DNA from: Dillenia suffruticosa
Lineage: Eukaryota; Streptophyta; Magnoliopsida; Dilleniales; Dilleniaceae
NCBI GenBank assembly: GCA_033439265.1
Contig: JAVTVX010000013.1
Location: 18,084,500 to 18,148,499, forward strand
Direction of reading: 5' to 3'
DNA: 64,000 nucleotides
The position numbers were made by a program, and so were the translations under genes. Positions 50,021 through 60,186 of the stretch are shown one piece after another. Under the pieces are notes generated by a model. It saw only the letters and a list, made by a program, of their open reading frames with translations. It searched no databases and was not told where the DNA came from. Within the stretch, counting starts at the first letter, position 1. Each line of letters opens with the position of its first letter.

Positions 50021-50499
50021 ACACAATTGTGCAATGATGGACTAAACTAAAATATAATGGAGCTTAGATTAGGTAATTAGATGCCTCGTTATCCATGTAT
50101 AATCTAATCTTGATTGCCAACCTACCATGGTTGTGCCGATATGCCAAGTCATGTCAATCACATCCAAAACTTAATAACAAAACGTGGTTAGTATAAATTA
50201 TAATATAACGACAATTAACTTTTTATATAAAGATAAAATAAAAAACTCAAAAACAAAAAATAAAATAGTATTTTCATTCTTATTAGAAATATATAATTTT
50301 TTTAAACATGTTGCATCAGTAAAAATATATAATCTCAAATTCTTATCTAATGAGTGATTTCTTTCTGTGGCGAAACTTTTAGAGTGATACGCCCATTCAA
50401 GAATGACACTGTTGAACAAAGTATGTTTAGATTTCCTACTCCCCATGCATGGTTTTCTTTAATTAATATTTTTCAGAGCATCACTTACAAAATAATGAA

Positions 50500-50660
50500 A
50501 GGGTCTAATAGAATGTATCGTTAGATTTTTTAATTAAGTTTTTTGATTCGATTTATGATTTGGGTATAAAAAAAATTACGTTGGGAGGGTAACCCCATAA
50601 TGAGCTACTGTAAGTCTCAAATCAAATTAGTCAAAATATGACTCATATAACACCAAAAAA
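50500..50660 (+). mobile_element. AT-rich SINE, family B, copy 5 (opposite strand)
   Basis: Plus-strand copy: GTTAGATTTTTTAATTAAG, a B-box-like TTTTTTGATTCGATTT, GATTTGGGTATA, AAAAAAATTACGTTGGGAGG, CTACTGTAAGTCTCAAATC, AAATTAGTCAAAATATGACTC and a final A-run. It matches copy 1 in the ACGTTGGGAGG segment. Confidence 0.65.
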
Positions 50661-51016
50661 AAGAAAATTAGTCCATTGTGTGTCCGCGTTTAAATTAATT
50701 TTATAATTATAAACTGTGAAATTTTTGAAAATAAGATAAAGAAACTTGTAACTCTAATATATATGTATTTACACGAAGGGGGACAAAGCTCAAGCGCACA
50801 CCAAAAAAAAAAAAAAAAAAAATCTCAAAGTTGGGCTTTGGATTCAGTTTGGGCCAGGAGCTTTGAAGGCCCATGCTGCCCACCGCCAGGGGATTTCATC
50901 CAAACTAATATTCATGCTGAGATGGGCCTGGGCCGTAGGATTTATTTTGGGCCACTTCAGGCCCTTAAGGTTAAAACGGAGTGGGAGTACATTCACATTT
51001 AAAATTATGTAACTTT

Positions 51017-51036
51017 TCCTACCAAAAAAAAAAAAA
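51017..51036 (+). mobile_element. Micro-retroposition scar with 16-bp target duplication
   Basis: AAAATTATGTAACTTT occurs exactly at 51001-51016 and 51037-51052. Between them is only TCCTACC plus an A-run. Because the duplication begins with A's, its exact left limit is ambiguous by a few bases. Confidence 0.65.
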
Positions 51037-51059
51037 AAAATTATGTAACTTTGAGCTAT

Positions 51060-51275
51060 GAATTTTTTTTTTTTTTTTTAATGTTTATTTTCTTTGAAAA
51101 GAAAAAAAAGAATAATGTTGATATTTTGGAAATCCAGCGAACGAGAGAGGATAGACTCTTCGGTCTCTGTCCCTCTCCCCCCAAATCTTAAACCTGTTGG
51201 AATCTAAAACCCTAGATATTTCAATTTATTCTTTTGATGTTCTTCTTCTAAGATTTTCTCCTTTCACCAGCGACA
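51060..51275 (+). promoter_or_regulatory. EGY2 promoter and 5' leader
   Basis: AT-rich DNA gives way to CT-rich leader-like sequence (51160-51180 and 51228-51265) ahead of the ATG. No TATA box is evident, as in many plastid-protein genes. A T-run and A-run precede it at 51064-51110. Confidence 0.4.
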
Positions 51276-54200
51276 ATGGGGACACTTACAAGCTGCGGTT
51301 TCAGTTCTTTGGACTTGAGACTTCGTTCTTCTTCTCCAATTTGCCACCGTTTCAGGAGCAATAGCTTTCCATTTTTGGAGAGTAGAACTTCAACTTCGAG
51401 GAGTCTCTGTTACTTGTGCAAAAAAAGGTCGAATAGAGCGATTTCAAAGCGCAATTTGGGGATTTTGATGTGTTTGGGTACTAACAACGACAGAGATGGT
51501 GACGAAGTCGATTCAAAACTCTCAAACTTGAAGATAGCACCGCCTCGAGAGGCGGAGGATAGAAGCAGTGCTCCTGAATTTGATTCCGAGAAATCTCATG
51601 CCTCCGTTTCTTCTAGGGTAACATCACACTTCTTGTTATTCAATTGATTGAATGCTTAACATCATTGATTAGTGAGCACTTTCAAACGTTCAATCTGTCA
51701 AATGCAATTTGCGGGTGCTACGATATCTTCCGAAAAAGCTTTTTTGCTTCCTCCCTGTATACCCATATCCTTCTTATAAACATCTTGTAAAACCTATCCA
51801 TTTAGGAGACTAATCAACTTATTTGATCCTATGCTTTTTTTTATTTTTTTTTCTGTGGAGGGCTGCTCAAACATTTTGATTGCAGTAGGCACTAGTATCC
51901 ACCAAGGCAAACTAACCTGTAGATTGAAACCATAGGATAATAGAGAGATGGGCCACCCAGTTCATCAAATGATGAAGGGTTAGTATCCATGATTGGGCCA
52001 GTAAGGGATCCCAGCTCATTTTTCTTTTCCAACTTTCACTCTGTAAGTATATTTATTTGTCTTAGTGTTCAAGCACCTTTGGTCTAGTCTTTGCCACGTT
52101 GATGTCAGCTTCCTTTAAAATTGATGTCTTGTATCGTAAAAGTCCCCACAGCCAGTACCTAAAGAGCATAATCTAGGAGCCAAGGGGGATCAGTGCCGCT
52201 TGCACTCAGCAGGCTTAATCCCAAACATCTTGATCCAACTTGAATCTTGATAGCAAATCAAATTCTATGACATATTGAGTATCATCAGTTTATTTTGTAA
52301 ATATACCTTTTATGGACGTGTCATTCAAAAGTAAAGTAAAATATTAACAAAGAGTGGTGAAAATGGGAATGACATCTTATCTATCTTCTACAGTGATAGT
52401 AATGATTCTAATTTGTTGGTTTTTAACCTTCTTTCACAGCCGCCAACAATTTCTCCCATGGGACCAGCTTATAACAATTTCCAAGTTGACTCTTTTAAAC
52501 TTATGGAGCTCCTAGGTCCTGAGAAAGTTGACCCTTCAGATGTAAAGTTGATTAACGAAAAGCTTTTTGGCTATTCTACTTTCTGGGTAACCAGAAAAGA
52601 ACCGTTTGGGGACTTTGGTGAGGGCATTCTTTTTCTTGGAAACTTAAGGGGTAAGAGGGAGGATGTATTTGCCAAACTGCAGACTCAGCTGGCTGAAATT
52701 ATGGGTGATAAGTATAACCTCTTTATGGTGGAGGAGCCCAATTCAGAAGGGCCAGATCCACGTGGTGGGCCACGTGTTAGCTTTGGTATGTTGCGCAAAG
52801 AAGTTTCAGAACCTGGACCTACAACCCTGTGGCAATATGTTATTGCACTTCTGCTGTTCCTTCTCACTATTGGTTCCTCAGTGGAGTTAGGAATTGCCTC
52901 TCAGGTATTCTAGCTGCACAGATGCTCAACAAGATGCCATCTACTTGTCAGTGCTTATTGTTCACCATGTTCTACATCCACGGGGCTTATGATGTTGACC
53001 ATGATTTTTTTTCCCCCTTAATCATGTCATTGTTTGTGATATTGTTATTTTGATCAAGCAGATTAATCGGCTCCCACCTGAAGTTGTGAAGTACTTCACT
53101 GATCCAAATGCTGTTGAGCCTCCAGACATGCAACTGCTATTCCCATTTGTGGAGTCTGCTTTGCCATTGGCATATGGCGTCTTGGGTGTTCAGCTATTCC
53201 ATGTAAGAGAAATTTTCAGTTCAAGTAGATAGTATCATCTGTAAGAACTATTATATATGATTAATTCCTCTTGGACATAATTTATGAGGTAAGAATTTAA
53301 TTTTATCTGAAAACTAATACCCAATAGAGTGTTGCTTCTTGCTTGGGTGGTATTGGCTGGCCTAGCATCATTGAAACACACCCCAGTAATTGAGGAGCTA
53401 CCATTTGTCTGACTTATCCTTGTCTGATTAAGATATGAAAGATTATAAAGATTGTTGGGTCACGGGTGACAAAAATTCATAAGTATTCAGTTTTATGGAC
53501 CATGGCCATTCAAATTGAAAGCACCATACAAATAAGAAAAGCTAGCCATTGGTAGTCGGAGTTTTGTAGATTTTTATCTGGCAATCCTACATGGCTAAAT
53601 TAGGTTTTCCATTTGGTTTGTTGAGTCAGATTCATGATTATGGGAATTGGTTGAGTGGGCTTAGCTGTGCCATCTTTTACACAGGCTATTATACGCTTTT
53701 GCAAATAAACTGGAAATTAATCTTATATTTTCGGTCCAGTTATCATAAAACTCGTACCCTCTATAACCAAGCCTGTATTGCACAACATAAGGCACCATCT
53801 TTGTGATAGCCTTTTTTTTTTGAGTTTGATTAGTTGCTTGTCTTCCTTTCTTTGCTCGCCATCCAGACATGTACCTTTTGAGTACTTGTCAAATATATTG
53901 TTCCTTCATGCTCCAATTATTGTCAATGTATGATCTCACTTTTGGTCCTTTCATGTTGACGTTAAATTCTTATTTTGGTGCCCAAGCTTGCAGAGTGCAT
54001 TTATGTCCATACATATACTCTTTGGAAGAATTTAAAATAAGTGAACTTCGAACTTTGCCTTCAGGCTTTGGGCAATCAATTTGATGTCTCGTCAACTCTT
54101 TCATCTGTGAGAGATGTGCTTTGTGTTCTTACCAGAACCCATCTTTCGTACTTGTGTATTTGTGGGGAGAGAATTTTTTTGAAGGAAATGTCATTGAAGA

Positions 54201-57200
54201 AATTCTTTATTGTGTTCTTAATTTTGTAATAGCGTTAATATTTTGTTTCTTGAATGGTAATCATCAGGCTTTACTTCTTTACTCTCACCACGTTGCCACA
54301 TTTTCCATGAAATTCTTTCAGAATTTTAGGATGTATAATAGATCATGCCATGTTGACAAAATTGAAAATTTTCATTTCCTGTCTTTTCCTAGTCTGGGGC
54401 CAGTACGAAGTTTCATGCGTATTAATTTTCAATTAGTTAAGTCTCTTATATATTTATTTATTTATTTTCACTTTAATTCTACATGGAAGACTTGATTTGA
54501 TGCAGGAAGTGGGGCATTTTCTGGCTGCCTTCCCCAAGAAAGTTAAACTGAGCATACCTTTTTTTATACCAAACATTACTCTGGGCAGCTTTGGTGCAGT
54601 CACTCAGGTGAGAATGTTGAGTCTTCTATTTTGACAACTTAAAAGGAACAGGATAGTAGCTGATAGTGGAAGTATTGATTCAAATTTTTCAAGGGGCTGT
54701 TGCCAAGTTTCCAGTTCTATGGATATCGCCCTTTTTTTTCCTGTTTTGTGATTGTTAAACTTATTATACTTGTCTTGTTAAGGTTACATACACATTTGGC
54801 GATAGGCATTGGGGTACTTATGCTATTCTAAGAATGTAATAATGTCCTTTTATCATCTTTCTGGAGTTATGTCTAACTGTGTCACCATTTTTTTTTTTTG
54901 GTGGCTGGTCTTATTATGCTTATTTTATTTCCTACTCTATTTCCCATTTATGGTGGGAAACCTCTAAAGGTCATAAAGAATTTGGTGTTTGCTGCTTCCA
55001 ATATGTGTCTTCCACCAGCCAAGAGTTAAAGTGTGTGAGAGGGAGATAGATTATGTTGGTGTGTGTATGTTTATTATTTTTTTTTTACTTTTATTTTTGT
55101 TATTATTTAAAGTTTTTGATATCACTAGAGAGTACCATAGTTTTAGATTATGTTGATCATGTCATATCTTCTAGTTTGTGCACCAAACATCTATGTTTGA
55201 CTGTACAAATTTAAATAACACAGTAAATGCATTGTATAGTTTCCTAAGAGGATGGTGGTCTAAAGTTCGATTCCCATCTCTGAATAGGCCATTTAATTAA
55301 AAAAATGTTGCAAATTTATCATGACATCCCACTTTTTGCTCTGTACCTTGTAAAAGAATTCATCTGGACACTGAAGGATAAAGAGAATCCGGTATCATAT
55401 GATTACAGATTTTAAAATTTCCTGATGTGTGATTCTTTCTAGTAGTTTCAAATTCCAAACCATGAAATTTATGTTTTACTTCCCCCCCCCAAAGACAGGG
55501 TAAGGGGAGAAATGCATATCCTGATGCTACCAATAATTTGAATTCGGATCGCATTCCCATATCTTAGGTAAATGTTTTCCCTGTGGTTCTCGTTGATTTC
55601 TGCTTACACCATCGAATTTCTGCAGTTCAAATCTATTCTCCCTGATAGAAGGACAAAAGTTGACATTTCGCTTGCTGGCCCATTTGCTGGAGCTGCACTA
55701 TCTTTTTCAATGTTTGCCGTTGGCCTTCTGCTTTCTTTAAATCCAGCGGCTGCAGGTGACTTGGTGCAGGTTCCTAGCTCACTGTTTCAAGGTTCCCTGC
55801 TTCTTGGACTCATCAGCAGAGCTGCTCTTGGTTATGGGTACACCTTTCTTCAGCCTTCCGCTTCAAGTCAGCCAAAAATAAATTTTGCACAGACTATAGC
55901 ATTTTTGTTGTTGATTCTGTCCTTTGCAATCAAAATTGCATTATTGTTGTTGATACTGTCCTTTGCAATCAAAATTGCATTGGAGATTCTGGTTGTATAT
56001 ATATATAATATATATCGTAAAGAAGTTTACATAACAATGATGTTGACTGGGTAACAATTCATTAAGTGTTTTTAAGCATCTCTTTAATTGCATTTGCCAT
56101 GTCTGTTTTCAAGAACCTTTTGTTGTTCCAGCAGGTTGAACATTCAATCTCTTCTCTCTTTTTAGTTGATATGTTCCTAGTGTTGTTGTGCAGGGCCATG
56201 CATGCTGCGACAGTTTCTATCCATCCCCTCGTAATTGCAGGCTGGTGGGTGCTATTGCTCAACATTCTCTGTTTTCAACACACACAAAAGAACACAATAG
56301 GAAAAATGATTTGGCGTATTCTCACTTGTTAAGAGTATGTTGCAGGTGTGGCTTAACAACGTCTGCTTTTAATATGCTTCCAGTAGGATGTCTTGATGGT
56401 GGAAGAGCTGTGCAGGTATAGTGTTCTAGAATTTATTTGCCTAAATATGATCATAAATAAGCATTATTATAAGCCATGGAACTTACAATGAGAATTTGGC
56501 AAGTATCAAGTTACTTTTATTAGAGGAAAAAGACAATTATACTGCATTGTGGGTCAAGAGAATCTTTTTTATGCCTGCGTGCTTTTTTTTGGGGGGGGGG
56601 GGGTTGTCTCATTTTACGTTGTGATTTCACTTTGTTTAGTTGATGAGTCAAACTTGAGCATTGTGGAACTTGTTCTGCAGTTGTATCGAGCCTTAATTGT
56701 ATCAACTAAGCAAGTTATTTGAACTCCACTTGTATAAAGAAAAAAAATAGTGGATCAAGCTTATCTTTAAAATTGTTAACTTATCGAATCAAACATGCCT
56801 GAAGAACTAATCTACTACTCCATTTATATTTGGCCCCTTTATCTGTTCTCTAAATGAGAGAAAAAAGTATGCCTCCCGGTTTGATATATTTGACAAGAGA
56901 CTGTAATTTCTTAGTTCTTTTTCTTTTTGTGCTCGATTGCGCAAGGCAACAGCCTTTGGAGATATTCTGACGTGTTTCATAAACAGGGTGCTTTCGGGAA
57001 GAATGCACTTATTGGATTTGGTCTGACAACATACATATTGCTTGGCTTGGGAGTGGTACGCCCTTCTTTTTCCTTGGTTGCTGTTCAAAATATAAACAAC
57101 TAATTTGTTGGATTCCAGAATTTTAATTTTTATTATTTAGTTTTGAGTAACTTTATTACAAAATTGTGGCATGCGATACCAGCCTAATTAAGAGAATGGT

Positions 57201-57608
57201 CCCACTAGTGAATAAGTTCTTTTGTATCATTTCAAGTCTCTCATCTCTTTAATTCAAGTTAAAAATATTACTGCAGTTTGATTTTGATTTCTTTCTGTCC
57301 AAATTTCAGCTTGGAGGACCCCTCTCACTTCCTTGGGGACTATATGTCTTGATATGCCAGGTATGCAGATAAAATGGAATTAAAATTTCACTCATCTATA
57401 ACCCCTCCCCCTTACAAAAATCTAGTAACTTATTTCTTTAATTGTTCAGAGGACACCGGAAAAACCATGCTTAAATGATGTAAGTGAAGTAGGCACTTGG
57501 AGGCAGACGGCTCTAACGATTGCTATATTCCTTGTTGTGTTGACTCTGCTTCCCTTGTGGGATGAACTTGCAGAGGAGCTTGGTGTAGGACTTGTAACAA
57601 CATTTTGA
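51276..57608 (+). CDS. EGY2: Chloroplast zinc metalloprotease EGY2 (site-2 protease family)
   Basis: Membrane-embedded S2P-like protease of chloroplast membranes, tied to thylakoid and plastid gene-expression control. Exons: 51276-51617, 52440-52904, 53062-53202, 54506-54607, 55626-55837, 56194-56244, 56346-56415, 56987-57055, 57310-57360, 57450-57608; they join in frame to 553 residues (Arabidopsis about 556). The N-terminal 60 residues are Ser/Arg-rich and poor in acid, a plausible transit peptide. GNLRGK lies at 181-186. The zinc motif HEVGH (316-320) is split across the exon 3/4 junction. The second metal motif NMLPVGCLDGG lies at 447-457. Several hydrophobic segments start with WQYVIALLLFLLTIG. 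The C-terminus ELGVGLVTTF matches the family. All catalytic residues are kept, so it should be active (some EGY relatives lack them). The start is the first ATG ahead of the transit-like region. Confidence 0.94.
55206..55318 (+). mobile_element. Possible short SINE in EGY2 intron 4
   Basis: A good B-box-like AAAGTTCGATTCCC (55263-55276) is preceded by GAGGATGGTGGTC and followed by an A-rich end. CAAATTTA occurs at 55206-55213 and 55311-55318, a possible 8-bp target duplication around 97 bp. Short, so moderate doubt. Confidence 0.45.
55905..55982 (+). repeat. 39-bp tandem duplication in EGY2 intron 5
   Basis: Two copies start TTGTTGTTGAT at 55905 and 55944 and share CTGTCCTTTGCAATC and AAAATTGCATT. 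They differ at about one site. A short (TA)n run follows at about 55997-56014. Confidence 0.85.
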
Positions 57609-58019
57609 TGTGAAACGAAAATGCCCATATAAGCCAAGATGCATGAAATATGGCATATTCAATTTTGATTCACATATATGATAATATTCGTTTCTTATGC
57701 CAACTTGCATTGTTTGTTTCAAACACCCGCCCTTAGAAAAGAATATTGTGTTAGAGATGAATCTTTCAATGATCTTTTAGATAATTAGGCACCAAAAATA
57801 TTGGGAAAAAGAAAATGTCTGAAATGGTATTGCCTAAAAAATGCCTCATTTCATTTTTAATGGTCTAGAAAATTAGAAAAGATCGGATTGATGGTTCTTG
57901 GAAGAAACATAGCCTGATGGGTTTAATTAAAAAAACGTAGTGGAGTGGTACGTGGCAAAAACATAACAAGAAAAGAAAAAATGTTGCGAGGGTTATGAAT
58001 CTTTGCTTTCCGGTGTCAG

Positions 58020-58021
<2 letters not shown>
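57609..58021 (+). other. EGY2 3' UTR and spacer
   Basis: The 3' UTR probably ends within about 200 bp of the stop (GTTTGTTTC-rich stretch at 57710-57722). Nothing else seen. Confidence 0.4.

Positions 58022-58069
<48 letters not shown>
58022..58069. repeat. (TC)n microsatellite
   Basis: Uninterrupted TC dinucleotide, about 23-24 units. It makes a long open frame (SLSLSL) that is not a protein. As a long perfect dinucleotide it is likely to vary in length between individuals. Confidence 0.95.
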
Positions 58070-58071
<2 letters not shown>

Positions 58072-58153
58072 GAAGAATTTCGCCTGTGGGCTTTTTTCTT
58101 TTTTTTTTCCCCTTTTCTTTTTCCCTGGTGTTTATAGGGTTCAAACCGAGGTC

Positions 58154-58255
58154 ATGGAAAGAGCTCCTACTACAATCCAATTGATCGGTGCTTTTTTGCC
58201 TGCGATTCTTAAGCCTTGGATCATGTTGCGGAGGAAAAGAAATAGTCGTTCTTAA
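58154..58255 (+). CDS. Candidate 33-residue small ORF
   Basis: An ATG after a CT-rich, leader-like stretch opens 33 codons. The peptide begins MERAPTTIQLIGAF, has a hydrophobic LIGAFLPAILKPWIML segment (residues 10-25) and ends in a basic tail LRRKRNSRS. This looks like a tiny single-span membrane peptide. I do not recognise the family. A possible acceptor (TTTATAG|GG at 58138) just upstream hints at a spliced leader. It may equally be chance. Confidence 0.3.
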   Translation: MERAPTTIQLIGAFLPAILKPWIMLRRKRNSRS

Positions 58256-58570
58256 ATTTTTGAAAGTTATAATTTGGTCCCTGGCTGTTCATTTTGCAAA
58301 CATCATCATTATTATTATTATTTTCCTTTTTGTTGATTACAAACAGAGCAAAATGTTTATGAAGAAAAATGCCTAATGGGGTCCAAACAACCAACACCTG
58401 ACATGGCAAGCACTCAAGCAAGGTCTAATCCTCAAAACTATGGACAGAGAGGAGATGTACCCTCACCAATCACCATAACTGGAGCTAATATATTGACACT
58501 AATAGCAATGATAATAATAATAGTTTCATCTTTAACCTTTTTTTAGCTCTATGCAGCGAAGTAATCTTTT

Positions 58571-58745
58571 TATAAGGCTTACCCGGTGTATAAATTGTTC
58601 TCCGGTCTAGTATGGGGTAGAGAAAGGGTAAATATATATGTATATAACATTTCTTTTGTATTTTTTGCAAAGAGCTTATTTTTAGGTTTTAAACCCGTGA
58701 CCTCGAGATCACCAAAGAGCAACTCCATCCGTCAAATTTTATTCT
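58571..58745 (-). mobile_element. Au-like SINE with 14-bp target duplication, upstream of SUVR3
   Basis: CGAAGTAATCTTTT at 58557-58570 and 58746-58759 is perfect. The 175-bp minus-strand body has GATCTCGAGGTCACGGGTTT (B-box region degenerate), AGCTCTTTGCAAAAAATAC, a CTTTCTCTACCCCATACTAG stretch and a GGTAAGCC 3' end, the same order as the copy at 31006-31179. It ends about 270 bp before the SUVR3 ATG. Confidence 0.85.
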
Positions 58746-58759
58746 CGAAGTAATCTTTT

Positions 58760-59030
58760 CACACGATCATAGATAAATTTGAGTCACTAAAATTTAAAAT
58801 ATTCTCTTAAAAAAATTATAGCGTAATTTCTAAATTCTATCTATTTGTCTATTTTATATTTAATTTTAATATTATTTAAAAATTAGGTAAAAATAATTGA
58901 AAAATGTCCACATTTTGTCGATTTAAAAAAAGTTACAAAATATAAAAGCAAATTAAAGAAAAAAGTAGTAAACTACAAAGAATAAAAAGAGGTTCAAATT
59001 GTGAAAAGCCAGAGGGCGAAAATTGAACAC
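58760..59030 (+). promoter_or_regulatory. SUVR3 proximal promoter and leader
   Basis: The 270 bp between the SINE and the ATG is strongly AT-rich up to about 58980. No clear TATA box can be singled out among the many TATA-like runs. The frame of SUVR3 is open upstream to 59001 but contains no in-frame ATG there. Confidence 0.35.
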
Positions 59031-60186
59031 ATGGAGGAAGAGAGACGTTGGAAAACGAAACAGCGATTGGAGGGAGGAGAAGAAGGAGTTGAGTCTACAT
59101 CTGCAGTTGTGAAAGCCCTGTTCCAGTGCGCCGACCTCATCCTTCCATGGCTCCAACCTTCCGATATGGCTTCCATCTCCTCCACCTGCAAAACCCTAAA
59201 CCTCATTTCCAAATCCATCACCTCCCTCAGATCCTCCGACGCTTCCAGATCCTTCGAGAACTTTCCCATCCCTTTCATCAACTCCATTGATCACCACCCC
59301 TACGCCTACTTCCTCTACACTCCTCAGCTCATCGCTTCTCCTCCTTTTCGACAGCCCTGGGGTTCAATTTCAAACCCTAGAACCCGACCCGATTCCCTCG
59401 GCCCGACTTTCTCGGATTTGGTGTTGTCCCAGTCTGGCTGTCGCTGTGAATGCTGTGTTGAAGCAGAGTGCCCGTGTTGGAACCGGGAATCAGTTGAGTT
59501 GATAACCGAGTGCGGACCAAGTTGCGGTTGTGGATTGCAGTGTGGGAATCGTTTGACTCAGAGAGGGGTTTCGATTCGTATGGAAATCGTGAGGGTTTGG
59601 AGAAAGGGTTGGGGTTTGTTTGCCGAGGAACCGATTCAGAAAGGCCAGTTTGTATGTGAATATGCAGGTTTGTTCTGAAAATGTGGTTGTCCATTCAATG
59701 CCAATAATATTTTTGCATTTTCTTTCTTTCATATATATATTGTTTTTAATAACTTCATGTTTGAATCTGAACTCTGGTACACAATTTGCTCTTGCAGGAG
59801 AAGTGCTGACTACCTCAGAAGCAAGAAGAAGGCAAATAATGTATGATAAACTAGCATTAGATGGCCATTTTTCTTCTGCTCTTTTGGTTGTTAGAGAGCA
59901 CCTTCCATCAGGCAAAGCATGTTTGAGGATCAATATTGATGCCACAAGAATTGGGAATGTTGCACGATTCATCAACCATTCATGTGATGGAGGCAATTTG
60001 CTGACAAAAGTAGTCAGAATTGCAGGAGCTTTACTGCCTCGTCTTTGCTTCTTTGCTTCCAAGAATATAGAAAAGAATGAAGAGCTTTCTTTTAGTTATG
60101 GGGATACAAGGCTTAAGCCAAATGGCTTGCCATGCTTCTGTGGAAGCTCTTGTTGTTCCGGCACATTGCCTTCGGAAAATACTTGA
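59031..60186 (+). CDS. SUVR3: SET-domain histone-lysine methyltransferase SUVR3
   Basis: Nuclear enzyme of the SU(VAR)3-9-related group; by family, a histone H3 lysine methyltransferase. Two exons, 59031-59667 and 59798-60186, join in frame to 341 residues (Arabidopsis about 354). The N-terminal part (28-66: ALFQCADLILPWLQPSDM and on) is the F-box-like helix region typical of SUVR3. Pre-SET cysteines occupy 137-171. The SET core includes GWGLFA (193-198), RFINHSC (269-275) with Asn279, and ELSFSYG (308-314). The post-SET CFCGSSCC (325-332) supplies the last zinc cysteines, and the protein ends GTLPSENT as in relatives. All cofactor and catalytic positions I can judge are intact. The first ATG of the frame was used. 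Confidence 0.93.

Noticed and set aside
50789-50824. A-run after CGCACACC as a fourth micro-scar
   Set aside because: Only a short, imperfect flanking match (CTCAAG / CTCAAAG) is present, too weak to call a target duplication.
57995-58255. 86-codon frame MNLCFPVSES followed by SLSLSL
   Set aside because: The repeat part is a TC microsatellite; only the internal ATG frame at 58154 was kept as a weak candidate.
59490-60062. 190-codon minus-strand frame across SUVR3
   Set aside because: Antisense to the SET domain and crossing its intron; the sense frame has all family motifs.
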